A DNA stretch of 12,037 bases from Saprospiraceae bacterium (lineage in GTDB: Bacteria > Bacteroidota > Bacteroidia > Chitinophagales > Saprospiraceae). The stretch lies in the NCBI GenBank assembly GCA_020852155.1, contig JADZBJ010000154.1:1-12037 (forward strand), read 5' to 3'. The notes below the pieces were generated by a model. That model was not told where the DNA came from. It did not search any database and saw only the letters and a program-made list of their open reading frames with translations. The position numbers and the translations under genes are program-made. Shown in pieces: positions 1-6,931 of the stretch. Positions within the stretch are counted from its first letter, which is position 1; each line of letters begins with the position of its first letter.

Positions 1-478
1 CCTTGTTGTATTCTGCCGGCGTCGGATATAGCGCCTGCCGGACGAAAGTGCTGCCGGTCAGGTGATGCATCAGGGAAAGGTTGCGATCCACTTCATGCGT
101 TTGGCCAACGACATGCGGCACGCGTTTGGAGAAAAAACGGGAAAACGGATTTTTATCAAAACCAACCGTATGCTTTGCGCCGGACAAGGCGGTCAACAAG
201 CCCGAAGCGCCAAAACGCTGACAATTTATCACCACGTCGTAACGCTCTTGCCGGATTTGCTTCAACACCTGCCACAGGGATTGGTATTTGTTGCCCTTTT
301 TGTGCCAGATCAATACATGATTCAGGTAAGGATGATTGGCTAAAAGGCTTTCGTTTCCTTTCCGCAACAGAAAATCAATGGTGGCTTCGGGATAGTGATC
401 GCGAATTTTTTCGATGATGGGCGTCGCCAAAACCACATCGCCAATAAAAGCCGTCTGGATAATCAGCCATTTTTTCAT
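1..478 (-). CDS. Glycosyltransferase family 9 (heptosyltransferase-like), partial, cut by the left edge
   Basis: An open frame on the minus strand starts with ATG at 478-476 and stays open for 159 codons to the window edge, so the C-terminal half is missing. The N-terminus reads MKKWLIIQTAFIGDVVLATP, the GT9 signature (hydrophobic beta strand, then GD and a TP turn) of ADP-heptose:LPS heptosyltransferases. It continues with the alternating beta/alpha pattern expected of the first Rossmann half of a GT-B fold, including RYDVVINCQRFGASGL near residues 85-100. Members transfer heptose or another sugar from a nucleotide donor to the lipid A-core at the inner face of the inner membrane. The start is chosen because the signature follows it directly. 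The acceptor and exact sugar cannot be read from half a protein. The gene is divergent from the tRNA to its right. Confidence 0.85.
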   Translation of the reverse strand, partial: MKKWLIIQTAFIGDVVLATPIIEKIRDHYPEATIDFLLRKGNESLLANHPYLNHVLIWHKKGNKYQSLWQVLKQIRQERYDVVINCQRFGASGLLTALSGAKHTVGFDKNPFSRFFSKRVPHVVGQTHEVDRNLSLMHHLTGSTFVRQALYPTPAEYNK

Positions 479-553
479 GCCTCAAAGTTATTGTTCACCC
501 GTTCCTTAATTCCGGCGGTCGCTGATTTTTTCTAAAAAAAATTCAATAGATTA

Positions 554-583
554 TTGACAGTTTCAAAAACACCTTTAATTTTG
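554..583 (+). promoter_or_regulatory. Bacteroidota-type promoter of the tRNA-Leu gene
   Basis: TTG at 554-556 is followed by a 19-base spacer and TAATTTTG at 576-583. This matches the Bacteroidota sigma consensus of a -33 TTG and a -7 TAnnTTTG. Transcription would start near 590, about 18 bases before the mature tRNA 5' end. This is the clearest promoter in the window. Confidence 0.75.
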
Positions 584-607
584 CATCCGCTTTTGAATAA
601 AGGCACT

Positions 608-689
608 GCGGGATTGGCGGAATTGGTAGACGCACACGTTTCAGGGGCGTGCGCCGCAAGGCATTCGAGGTCGACTCTCGAATCCCGCA
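608..689 (+). tRNA. tRNA-Leu, anticodon CAG
   Basis: A complete class II cloverleaf can be drawn. The acceptor stem is 608-614 with 682-688 (GCGGGAT/ATCCCGC, 7 of 7 pairs). The D arm is 617-633 with the GG of the D loop. The anticodon stem is 635-639 with 647-651, with CAG at 642-644. The long variable arm is 652-664 (GCC/GGC with a GCAA loop), and the T stem is 665-669 with 677-681. The discriminator base is A689 and CCA is not encoded. It reads CUG codons. The long variable arm and A73 support leucine identity. One oddity is that the T loop is GTCGACT, with G instead of the usual T at position 54. The gene is flanked by its own promoter and terminator, so it is a single-gene unit. Confidence 0.95.
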
Positions 690-700
690 CAAAAATCAGA

Positions 701-728
701 AAGGCTGTCCGAAAGGACGGCCTTTTTT
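701..728 (+). terminator. Intrinsic terminator after tRNA-Leu
   Basis: AAGGCTGTCC (701-710) pairs with GGACGGCCTT (715-724) in a 10-bp stem with one U-G wobble and a GAAA tetraloop. The stem ends in a run of six T (723-728). It lies 12 bases after the tRNA 3' end. Confidence 0.9.
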
Positions 729-797
729 GTTTTCAGCCTTCCCCGGGTTGCACCGCTTGCCATGCCATGATAATCAGGAAAATCAATCCTGTAAATC

Positions 798-829
798 TTG
801 AAAATCACTTAAATCCTGGTTTACATTTG
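798..829 (+). promoter_or_regulatory. Predicted promoter of the M28 peptidase gene
   Basis: TTG at 798-800, a 21-base spacer and TACATTTG at 822-829 fit the Bacteroidota -33/-7 pattern. The predicted start near 836 gives a leader of about 24 bases to the ATG at 860. This supports 860 as the true start. Confidence 0.6.
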
Positions 830-859
830 CTGATTACTTTCCTACAACCTGATTATCTT

Positions 860-2416
860 ATGCTACGTACTCTCCTCTTGCTGCTGTTTTCAGTAGCCCT
901 CAATGCGCAAAACCAGGCGCCTGTTATCACCTACATGTCTGTCAATGCAGACTGGAACACTGGCTTCCTGAGTGTTCTTTACGATGTATCCGATGCTGAA
1001 AATGACCCGCTGCAGGTTTCGGTTTTTGTGAGCAATAATGGCGGCGTCACGTATGATATCCCATTGCCATCGGCCACAGGCCATGTTGGTTTTCCGGTTA
1101 CACCGGGCAACCTGAAAAGCATTCAGGCCAGTACGGCTGACCTGGCGAATATGGGCAGCCAGTTTCGTTTTAAATTGGTGGTGGACGACCTTGCGCCATT
1201 TGACTATTCAACTTTGGTGAATGAAGTGGACAGCACCCGCCTGCGCGCCGATCTGGAGTTTGTCGAAGGTATTCGACATCGGACTACCGGGCTACCTCAT
1301 TTGCTGGAGGTTCGCGATTCCATGGAAAACCTGATCAAATCTCTTGACCTGGGCTTGAGTGAACACGGATTCAGTTATGCAGGATATGCAGCCAAGAATA
1401 TTCTGGGCCATCAGACAGGAACCAATCAAGCCTCGAAAGTCGTCATTGTGGATGCGCATTACGATACAGTCAACAATGCACCCGGCGCAGACGACAACGG
1501 CAGTGGAACGGTTGGCGTGTGGGAAGCCGCCAGGATTTTGAGTCGTTACCCTACGAAAAAAACGCTGCGTTACATCGGCTTTGACCTCGAAGAAGCAGGA
1601 TTGATTGGCAGTAACCGCTACATTAATGTGGGTGGCTTACCCGCGACAGATCAGGTGGAGGGCGTTTTTAATTTTGAAATGATCGGGTATTATTCTGACG
1701 TGCCCAACTCCCAGGAACTTCCGCAAGGTTTCAATCTTCTATTTCCGGATGTCGTTACACAACTGGCGGCTGATCAATACAGGGGAAATTTCATCACCAA
1801 CGTTGCCAATACCAATTCGCAACAAATGGCGCTGTTGTTTAGCACCTCTGCCCAAAATTTTGTTCCCGACCTGAAAGTTGTAACCCTGGTTATCCCCGGA
1901 AATGGCAGCGTCGCGCCTGACCTGATGCGCAGCGACCATGCACCGTTCTGGTTGTCTAACCGCCGGGCGCTGATGTTGACCGATGGCGCTGAATTCCGCA
2001 ACGAATGCTACCATACGCCTAGTGATACGCTGAATGAAAAACTGGATTTTCGATTTATGTCCAATGTCGTCAAGGCTACAGTGGTGGCGGCGGCCCAACT
2101 CGCTGAAATTCAACATGGCGACTGGGCAATCACCAATATTTCAGCGCCGAGCGGCGTCAATGACCTGAACGATCGCTGCCGCCCGCGTGTATGGCAAGAC
2201 GGCGGTATGGTACAACTCCAGTCCGGTGATTGTCCGCTGTCGGGTCGTGCGCTTTGGTTTGATGCCCAGGGCAAAATGGTTGGCAGTGAAAATATCAGCA
2301 TTCAATCTGGCGAAATGCATGCTTTCAACCTTCCTGCCATGCCTGCGGGGACGTATTGGTTGCGCATTCCACATGCCAAAGGTGTCTGGAATGAAAAAGT
2401 CGTCATCGTGAGGTAG
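860..2416 (+). CDS. Secreted M28-family zinc metallopeptidase with a T9SS-type C-terminal domain
   Basis: The protein has 518 residues. It starts at the ATG at 860, which gives a clean Sec signal peptide (MLRTLLLLLFSVALNAQ, cleaved near residues 17-18). An in-frame extension to 554 would read through the tRNA and is artefactual. Residues about 20-120 look like an Ig/fibronectin-type beta domain. The peptidase follows, with the M28 zinc ligands visible in order: H200 in HYD, the bridging D212 in GADDNGSG, the catalytic base E244 and ligand E245 in FDLEEAG, E273 in NFEMIGYY (a usual D/E position) and H360 in SDHAPFW. M28 enzymes are mostly aminopeptidases using two zinc ions. Residues about 438-518 resemble a type A T9SS sorting domain (WFDAQGKMV near 466, GTYWLRI, final KVVIVR), suggesting export across the outer membrane and surface attachment or release. 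Substrate specificity is unknown. Confidence 0.88.
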   Translation: MLRTLLLLLFSVALNAQNQAPVITYMSVNADWNTGFLSVLYDVSDAENDPLQVSVFVSNNGGVTYDIPLPSATGHVGFPVTPGNLKSIQASTADLANMGSQFRFKLVVDDLAPFDYSTLVNEVDSTRLRADLEFVEGIRHRTTGLPHLLEVRDSMENLIKSLDLGLSEHGFSYAGYAAKNILGHQTGTNQASKVVIVDAHYDTVNNAPGADDNGSGTVGVWEAARILSRYPTKKTLRYIGFDLEEAGLIGSNRYINVGGLPATDQVEGVFNFEMIGYYSDVPNSQELPQGFNLLFPDVVTQLAADQYRGNFITNVANTNSQQMALLFSTSAQNFVPDLKVVTLVIPGNGSVAPDLMRSDHAPFWLSNRRALMLTDGAEFRNECYHTPSDTLNEKLDFRFMSNVVKATVVAAAQLAEIQHGDWAITNISAPSGVNDLNDRCRPRVWQDGGMVQLQSGDCPLSGRALWFDAQGKMVGSENISIQSGEMHAFNLPAMPAGTYWLRIPHAKGVWNEKVVIVR

Positions 2417-2480
2417 TCGTGAAAAACCATTCAACGTGCTAACGATTGCTGAATTAGTGCGAAAATGACGGCCAAAAACA

Positions 2481-2488
2481 TAATTTTG
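2481..2488 (+). promoter_or_regulatory. Predicted -7 promoter element of the lipoprotein gene
   Basis: TAATTTTG matches TAnnTTTG and lies 33 bases before the ATG at 2522. No TTG sits at the usual 17-23 base spacing upstream, so the call rests on the -7 element alone. Confidence 0.4.
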
Positions 2489-2521
2489 CGCCCGTTTTTT
2501 GAAACACATTAATATCTGACA

Positions 2522-3403
2522 ATGAAAAATATTCTCTGCATCATGGCAGTGTTGCTGCTCATCGCACCTGCCTGCAAAAACAACAAATCAGACAATAAAA
2601 CTGACGCTGCTGCCGGACAAACGGCCAGCCCTGAGCAACTGACAGGCCACTGGATTTCCCGCGATTTTATTGCCAGGGTATCTCAGTATGGCTCGGTGAT
2701 TCAGACGATCAATAATTCACACCGGCCTTATGCTTACGGTATGACGTTCAATCCGTCTATCCCGGATAGTATCATGTGCTTTGATGGCCAAAAATCATGG
2801 AATTTGCCCGTGGTGTATGACCATGACACCCTCGAAATGAAAGGCGCCAATAAAAACAAGTCGGTTTTTCTGATGTTCGATGGCAAGCAACGCGAACGCC
2901 TTCTGACCATGATTAACAGCACCAATGGCCCGGCTGAAATGGATGTTTTCATCAAGGCAAAAGGTGATGTCCAGAATGCTGAACAGGCATTTCGTGTTGC
3001 TGTAAATCACAATTCACTGAGTGGTCGTTTCACACCATTGTCTAAAGGAGCACAGGCGCTGACGTTCATTCCTGAAGGCAAAGTCAGTGGTTTGCCTGGT
3101 CTGGATCGTTATGAAATCTGCCTGGTCGGCGATTGCTTTGTTGGTGGCAACAATTTTGACGTGGTGACATTCAGCAATTCACGCGAAGAAAACAGCAACA
3201 AACTGATGGGCTTTTCGTTGGGTAACACGAATGATACGCTCACGCTCTACAACCTGGTCAACCCAAAACCCGGCGAAAAAGTAGCCCAGACCTTGGGCAC
3301 AGTCGTAGGGAAATACCTGCGCGTGAAAACGCCGGAACAGCCTGCTCGTCAGCCGCAGGGTGCGCAACAACCGCAGAAACCTGCACAGCCGGGCAAGAAG
3401 TAA
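2522..3403 (+). CDS. Lipoprotein of unknown function with two lipocalin-like segments
   Basis: The 293-residue product begins with a lipoprotein signal peptide, MKNILCIMAVLLLIAPAC, where C18 is the predicted lipidated cysteine. The +2 lysine is compatible with outer-membrane or surface sorting in Bacteroidota. A short polar linker rich in N, K and D follows. The body appears to hold two similar beta-rich segments, one opening LTGHWIS (about residues 40-46) and one opening LSGRFTP (about 160-166), each followed by beta-strand patterns. This suggests an internal duplication of a lipocalin-like fold; that is inferred by eye and weak. The last 24 or so residues are a P/Q/K-rich tail. I do not recognise a family. 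The gene has its own likely promoter and lies 105 bases after the M28 gene, so it is probably separate from it. Confidence 0.8.
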   Translation: MKNILCIMAVLLLIAPACKNNKSDNKTDAAAGQTASPEQLTGHWISRDFIARVSQYGSVIQTINNSHRPYAYGMTFNPSIPDSIMCFDGQKSWNLPVVYDHDTLEMKGANKNKSVFLMFDGKQRERLLTMINSTNGPAEMDVFIKAKGDVQNAEQAFRVAVNHNSLSGRFTPLSKGAQALTFIPEGKVSGLPGLDRYEICLVGDCFVGGNNFDVVTFSNSREENSNKLMGFSLGNTNDTLTLYNLVNPKPGEKVAQTLGTVVGKYLRVKTPEQPARQPQGAQQPQKPAQPGKK

Positions 3404-3434
3404 ATTTTTGGTAGGCCACATTAAATGATCAAAG

Positions 3435-3495
3435 GATGTATCATCCGAACGTAGCGAGGGAAGCAGTTGTTTCGTTATGCTCAACATGATACATC
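3435..3495. repeat. 61-base imperfect palindromic element
   Basis: GATGTATCAT (3435-3444) is perfectly repeated inverted as ATGATACATC (3486-3495). Inside, GAACGTAGCGAGG (3447-3459) pairs with TTCGTTATGCTC (about 3470-3482), with four G-U wobbles and one A-C mismatch, after a small bulge. It resembles the short palindromic dispersed repeats common between genes in this phylum. The wobbles favour folding of the plus-strand RNA. Confidence 0.6.
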
Positions 3496-3526
3496 ACACA
3501 AAAATGCAACTACCTCCATTTCGTTA

Positions 3527-3583
3527 AAAAGACTTGTTGTAAAGGAGTATGAAAGACGGCTCCTCTGCGACAAGTCTTTTTTT
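3527..3583 (+). terminator. Two-tier hairpin ending in a T tract: terminator or small structured RNA
   Basis: AAAAGACTTGTTG (3527-3539) pairs with CGACAAGTCTTTT (3568-3580) over 13 bp with one wobble. After a 3-by-3 internal loop, AGGAG (3543-3547) pairs with CTCCT (3560-3564) around a 12-base loop. The 3' side ends in seven T (3577-3583). It could terminate transcription from the lipoprotein gene 124 bases upstream, but its length and two-tier shape are more elaborate than a plain terminator. Confidence 0.6.
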
Positions 3584-3616
3584 GTAAAGTTTAGTCCCCC
3601 TCGTCAATTTTGTTCC

Positions 3617-3671
3617 CGCAGATTTCCCAAAAAATCCGCATTATCTGCGCTTTTAATCTGCGAAATCTGCG
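3617..3671. repeat. ATCTGCG repeat cluster, copy 1
   Basis: The cluster has one inverted word CGCAGAT (3617-3623), a variant ATCCGCA (3634-3640) and three direct words ATCTGCG (3643-3649, 3656-3662, 3665-3671), separated by A/T-rich spacers. The same word family returns at the right edge of the window, so this is a dispersed repeat and not chance. Confidence 0.6.
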
Positions 3672-3746
3672 TAAATGAATAACCCGGCGCAATAGTCCGT
3701 TAGTTTCGGGCCTTTGCCTTCAATCAACAAAACCTGATACCCTTTT

Positions 3747-5300
3747 ATGAATCGCTCCTTGCTTTTATTGTCTCTTTGTCTGGCGTTTGTGCAGCAAATT
3801 TTCAGTCAGGAAATGCTGTCGTTCGTCATTTCCCCAACCGACAATCCACACCGGCTATCCGTTGTTGTGCGCTTCCCTGCTGATGGCCGAAACATGACCA
3901 AACTGGATTATGAAGACAACCAGTTTGGCGAACCCGGACAGATGCGTTACCTTGATTTCCCAACGCAGGCGGTTGAAGTCATCAAGCGCCCTGACAGCAA
4001 TTATATTGAAGTTAAACATTCCCCCCAAGGCATGGTCGAGGTGCGTTACTCGATCACTGACCTTCAGGCGAATACGCGTTTTTATGAATATTGCTGCTAC
4101 AATCCGATCATTCACGACAATTATTTCCATGTACAAGCAGGCCACCTGATCCTTGAACCAATGGCCTATTGGGGCGCTAAGGATGTCCCGAAAAACGTGC
4201 GTTTTGAATGGCGCGGCTTCCCGGAGGGTTATGTGACACACCACAGTTTCGGCCCTGATCGGGTCGAGACCACGCGCATCAGTTACGATCAGATTAACTC
4301 GGCTGTTTTTGTTGGCGGTGATTTTCGCCGGTATAGTTTCAAGTCGGGTAATGTGCCTGTTCACTTTTTAGTCCGGGGGAAATGGACATCGCCTGTAGAA
4401 GAAGATCAGTTGAAGGACATCCTGACTAAAACCGTTGCCGGACACCTGGCTTTTTGGCAAGACAACAGCGATTCTCTGTATTCTGTATCGCTGATTCCGG
4501 TAGAAGATTCACTGACCTGGACGGCGCAATCCAAAAGTGTCAGCCTGGGTGGTTCGGGTTTGACCAACAGCTTCATGTCGTATGCCACAAATAACCCCGG
4601 CCTTACGCTCAATCAAATGCGATATTTATATGTGCATGAATTGATGCACCACTGGGTCGGCAACAAACTTCAAAATGAGGCTGAGGAAAAACAGTACTGG
4701 TTCAGTGAAGGGTTTACAGAGTATTTTACCCTGAAAAACAGCCTGCGGTACGGATTGATTGACGTAAATACCTTTATCAAAGAGTTGAATGACGAATTTG
4801 CCGTTCCACACAGCCGATCGCCATACAAAACGGCCCCGAACGACAGCATGAACTACCGCAATTTCTGGTCGGGGGATCGAGAATGGGAAAAGTTGCCCTA
4901 TCGTCGAGGTTGCTTGTATGCGTTTTACCTGGACAATCAAATTCGGGAGCATTCAGGCGGTAAAACCAATCTTGACGATTTCATGCGGCATTTGCTGAAG
5001 CAATGGCAAGCCAATCCTAAACAGCGCATTTCCAATCCGTATTTCACGAAAGAACTGAAGCATTTTGCCGGTAAAAAATCGAAACGCGATTTTAAGCGGT
5101 TCATCGAAAAAGGAGAGGAAATTCCGTTTCCGCGCACCACTTTACCCACCGGTATGCGCGTTGATATTCGGGATATTACCATGCAATACGGCCCGAGCAA
5201 GGATGTGGTGGAGCGTGTTGAAGTGGTGAAAAATGTGCTGTTTTTCCTGAAAATGCCTGACGTGTCTGAGGCGACTTTAAAGGAGGCTTTGCTAAGATAA
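3747..5300 (+). CDS. Exported M61-type (glycyl aminopeptidase-like) gluzincin metallopeptidase
   Basis: The product has 517 residues and a Sec signal peptide (MNRSLLLLSLCLAFVQQIFSQ), so it acts in the periplasm or outside. The zinc site is clear: HELMHHW with H297, E298 and H301, then the third ligand E321 in WFSEGFTEYF, 20 residues on. This gluzincin layout and the WFxEGFTEY context fit family M61, with an N-terminal beta domain ahead of the thermolysin-like catalytic domain. The LPYRRG segment (Y385) may carry the transition-state tyrosine. Typical M61 proteins are longer and carry a C-terminal PDZ domain; none is visible here, so this is a short variant. No T9SS tail or lipobox is seen. 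M1-family membership is the alternative, but the GxMEN exopeptidase motif is absent. The gene stands alone, with 343 and 315 bases of non-coding DNA on either side. Confidence 0.82.
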   Translation: MNRSLLLLSLCLAFVQQIFSQEMLSFVISPTDNPHRLSVVVRFPADGRNMTKLDYEDNQFGEPGQMRYLDFPTQAVEVIKRPDSNYIEVKHSPQGMVEVRYSITDLQANTRFYEYCCYNPIIHDNYFHVQAGHLILEPMAYWGAKDVPKNVRFEWRGFPEGYVTHHSFGPDRVETTRISYDQINSAVFVGGDFRRYSFKSGNVPVHFLVRGKWTSPVEEDQLKDILTKTVAGHLAFWQDNSDSLYSVSLIPVEDSLTWTAQSKSVSLGGSGLTNSFMSYATNNPGLTLNQMRYLYVHELMHHWVGNKLQNEAEEKQYWFSEGFTEYFTLKNSLRYGLIDVNTFIKELNDEFAVPHSRSPYKTAPNDSMNYRNFWSGDREWEKLPYRRGCLYAFYLDNQIREHSGGKTNLDDFMRHLLKQWQANPKQRISNPYFTKELKHFAGKKSKRDFKRFIEKGEEIPFPRTTLPTGMRVDIRDITMQYGPSKDVVERVEVVKNVLFFLKMPDVSEATLKEALLR

Positions 5301-5450
5301 CCATAAGCAATGCGAATACGCTACAACGCAACCTTCGCACAAACTAACATGACTGGATAAGGGCCAAATACGCGGTTTTCATGTTGTGGATATGGTTTGT
5401 CATCATACAGTCATGAAAATATGGCTAAATAAAATATATTTTAAAAAATA

Positions 5451-5491
5451 ATTTTATGTAAAATATTTAAAATCATAATTTTACATAAAAT
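5451..5491. promoter_or_regulatory. Twin ATTTTA-N2-TAAAAT palindromes, possible operator pair
   Basis: ATTTTATGTAAAAT (5451-5464) and ATTTTACATAAAAT (5478-5491) are exact reverse complements, and each is itself a palindrome apart from its centre. They are 27 bases apart start to start and lie 58-98 bases upstream of the -7 element. That is a plausible place for binding of a dimeric regulator, although the high A/T content weakens the case. Confidence 0.4.
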
Positions 5492-5511
5492 GACATTTTT
5501 TTGACGGGCGC

Positions 5512-5548
5512 AAACCCCTTGTGTGAATTCGTTCCACACAAGGGGTTT
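5512..5548. promoter_or_regulatory. 14-bp perfect inverted repeat abutting the hmuY promoter: operator or terminator
   Basis: AAACCCCTTGTGTG (5512-5525) and CACACAAGGGGTTT (5535-5548) are perfectly complementary around a 9-base loop. The right arm touches the -7 element at 5549, so the palindrome occupies the -33 to -7 stretch. As DNA it could be an operator. As RNA it makes a stable hairpin followed by only four T, so it could also terminate transcripts coming from the M61 gene. Confidence 0.55.
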
Positions 5549-5556
5549 TAGTTTTG
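5549..5556 (+). promoter_or_regulatory. Predicted -7 element of the hmuY-like gene
   Basis: TAGTTTTG matches TAnnTTTG. The predicted start near 5563 would leave a leader of about 53 bases before the ATG at 5616. No good -33 TTG is present at normal spacing, which is consistent with a promoter that depends on an activator. Confidence 0.45.
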
Positions 5557-5615
5557 CACCGCTTTTTAGGTACCTCTTGAAAAGCGATATTTTCAAATCA
5601 TTTTTTGCTCGTTAT

Positions 5616-6908
5616 ATGAAATATTTTTCCATCATAATGCTGGCGTTTTCAGTCTCAACGCCAGTTGCTTTCTCCCAAACCATTCAGGAAATCGCTACCG
5701 GAGCCGGTTATCAAAAACAGAGTTTTGTTAACCTTGCCGCAGGTACGGAAAGCCTGATTGCCAACACGGCCTGGGATATTGCTTTTAGCGTATTCGGCCA
5801 ACAGGACGCCGGTATTTTTGTCAATGAAAGCAGTGGCTCAAGCATGGGGCAACCGCTGCCTGCCCTGGAATTGTATGACGCCCTGACGGACAACTTTGCT
5901 GACCAGCCTGATCCGTCTGTGTTGGAAGATTATCGCCTTTACAATGCTGAAAAAACCTGGAATTACGGCGCGCTCAATGAAAATCGCGATCCGGCCAATC
6001 CCGGCGATTATGGCTGGGGCGTTTATGATCCGGCGACACATCAAATTTTGGGTCGCTCGGTTTATGTACTGAAACTCCGCAACGGACAGTACAAAAAGAT
6101 CAAGGTGGAGTCGCTTAATGGCACGACTTATACTTTCCGTTACGCCAACCTGGATGGTACCAGCGAGGTGACTAAAACCATCAATAAAGCAGATTTCAGT
6201 GGCAAAACGCTGGCTTATTACAGTTTCACCACTGAAAACACGGTGAGTGTTGAACCTGCTTCCGGCTTCGATTTGATGTATTGCCGCTACATCACACCGC
6301 TGCTTGATCCTTCTACGCAATCCTATATTCCCTACGCCGTTGCCGGTATTCTGAGCGGTCGTGGTGTCAAAGCCGCCAAAGCAGACGGTATAGATCCGAC
6401 TACTGTACAGTTTGCCAATTATCAGGATAGCCTGAGTACTGCCATTGACGTAGTGGGCTACGACTGGAAAGCATTTTCAGGCACGGCATGGTCGGTTGAC
6501 CTTGACAGGGCTTATTTTGTCAAAACCGCCAATAATCGGGTTTGGAAATTATATTTCATTGATTTTGAAGGCAGTACAACCGGAAAGGCGATTTTCGAGA
6601 AAACGGACCTTGGCATTGTTTCTTCAGTTAAAACACCTGCGGATATCCATGTAGAAGTGCTGGCTTACCCGAATCCGGTTGTTGATCAATTGTACGTAGC
6701 CCTGGATATTCCGGCTGAACTGGCTCAACGCGGCAGTTTGCGCGTGACAGACATGCAGGGACGTACCGTGGTGCAACAAACGACTTCCTTGCGCGACGGA
6801 TTTCAGGTGCTCGAACTGGAAGCCGCAACCTGGAATGCAGGTACTTATGTCCTGACGCTGGATTTGCCTGAAACAGCTGTCTTTTTAGGCAAAGTGGTTA
6901 AAAATTAA
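5616..6908 (+). CDS. hmuY: HmuY-family heme-binding protein with a T9SS sorting domain
   Basis: The product has 430 residues. The start is set at the ATG at 5616 because MKYFSIIMLAFSVSTPVAFS is a good Sec signal peptide; an in-frame extension to 5523 would put 31 extra residues in front of it and begin inside the promoter palindrome. Residues about 21-340 show HmuY-family features: AWDIAF near 50, VYVLKLRNGQYKKIKVESL and TYTFRYANLDG in the middle, FDLMYCRY near 218-225, and WKLYFIDFEGSTTGKAIFEK near the end. HmuY proteins capture heme at the cell surface and pass it to HmuR-type receptors. From YPNP at 351-354 the last 80 or so residues form a type A T9SS domain (RVTDMQGRTV, GTYVLTL, KVVKN). 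The domain has one histidine (H142) and two methionines (M77, M221), so bis-histidine heme ligation as in Porphyromonas gingivalis is not possible. Heme binding is inferred. Confidence 0.82.
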   Translation: MKYFSIIMLAFSVSTPVAFSQTIQEIATGAGYQKQSFVNLAAGTESLIANTAWDIAFSVFGQQDAGIFVNESSGSSMGQPLPALELYDALTDNFADQPDPSVLEDYRLYNAEKTWNYGALNENRDPANPGDYGWGVYDPATHQILGRSVYVLKLRNGQYKKIKVESLNGTTYTFRYANLDGTSEVTKTINKADFSGKTLAYYSFTTENTVSVEPASGFDLMYCRYITPLLDPSTQSYIPYAVAGILSGRGVKAAKADGIDPTTVQFANYQDSLSTAIDVVGYDWKAFSGTAWSVDLDRAYFVKTANNRVWKLYFIDFEGSTTGKAIFEKTDLGIVSSVKTPADIHVEVLAYPNPVVDQLYVALDIPAELAQRGSLRVTDMQGRTVVQQTTSLRDGFQVLELEAATWNAGTYVLTLDLPETAVFLGKVVKN

Positions 6909-6931
6909 TAGCGTCTTCATGCTCATAAATG

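Larger units (their letters stand above)
3404..3746. other. Repeat-rich intergenic region
   Basis: This 343-base gap between the lipoprotein and the M61 gene has no credible coding frame. It holds three separate structures, listed on their own: an imperfect palindrome, a long hairpin ending in a T run, and a cluster of ATCTGCG words. The last 70 bases before the M61 ATG contain TAGTTTCG (3701-3708), one base off the -7 consensus, without a recognisable -33. Confidence 0.7.
5301..5615. other. AT-rich, palindrome-rich control region upstream of the hmuY-like gene
   Basis: No gene is seen in these 315 bases. From left to right they hold an 8-bp inverted pair (CATGACTG 5348-5355 and CAGTCATG 5408-5415), a stretch of nearly pure A/T from about 5425 to 5500 with two ATTTTA-TAAAAT palindromes, a 14-bp perfect inverted repeat, a -7 promoter element and a 59-base leader. 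The density of symmetric sites in front of a heme-uptake unit suggests regulated expression. Confidence 0.6.

Noticed and set aside
483..490. CAAAGTTA, a minus-strand TAnnTTTG match before the glycosyltransferase gene
   Set aside because: It is only 5 bases from the ATG, would imply a leaderless transcript, and has no -33 partner.
554..859. In-frame N-terminal extension of the M28 gene from a TTG at 554
   Set aside because: It would translate through the tRNA-Leu and its terminator. The signal peptide and a promoter at 798-829 place the start at 860.
3550..3588. 12-codon micro-ORF (ATG at 3550) behind AGGAG inside the two-tier hairpin
   Set aside because: Only one base separates AGGAG from the ATG, both are largely buried in the hairpin, and the frame runs through the T tract.
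860..5300. A proteolysis-heme operon joining the M28, lipoprotein and M61 genes with the HmuY/receptor pair
   Set aside because: Gaps of 105, 343 and 315 bases with separate promoter or hairpin signals argue against one transcript. Only the last pair is plausibly co-transcribed.
5523..5615. In-frame upstream start for the HmuY-family gene
   Set aside because: It would begin inside the promoter palindrome, before the -7 element, and would put 31 residues in front of a good signal peptide.
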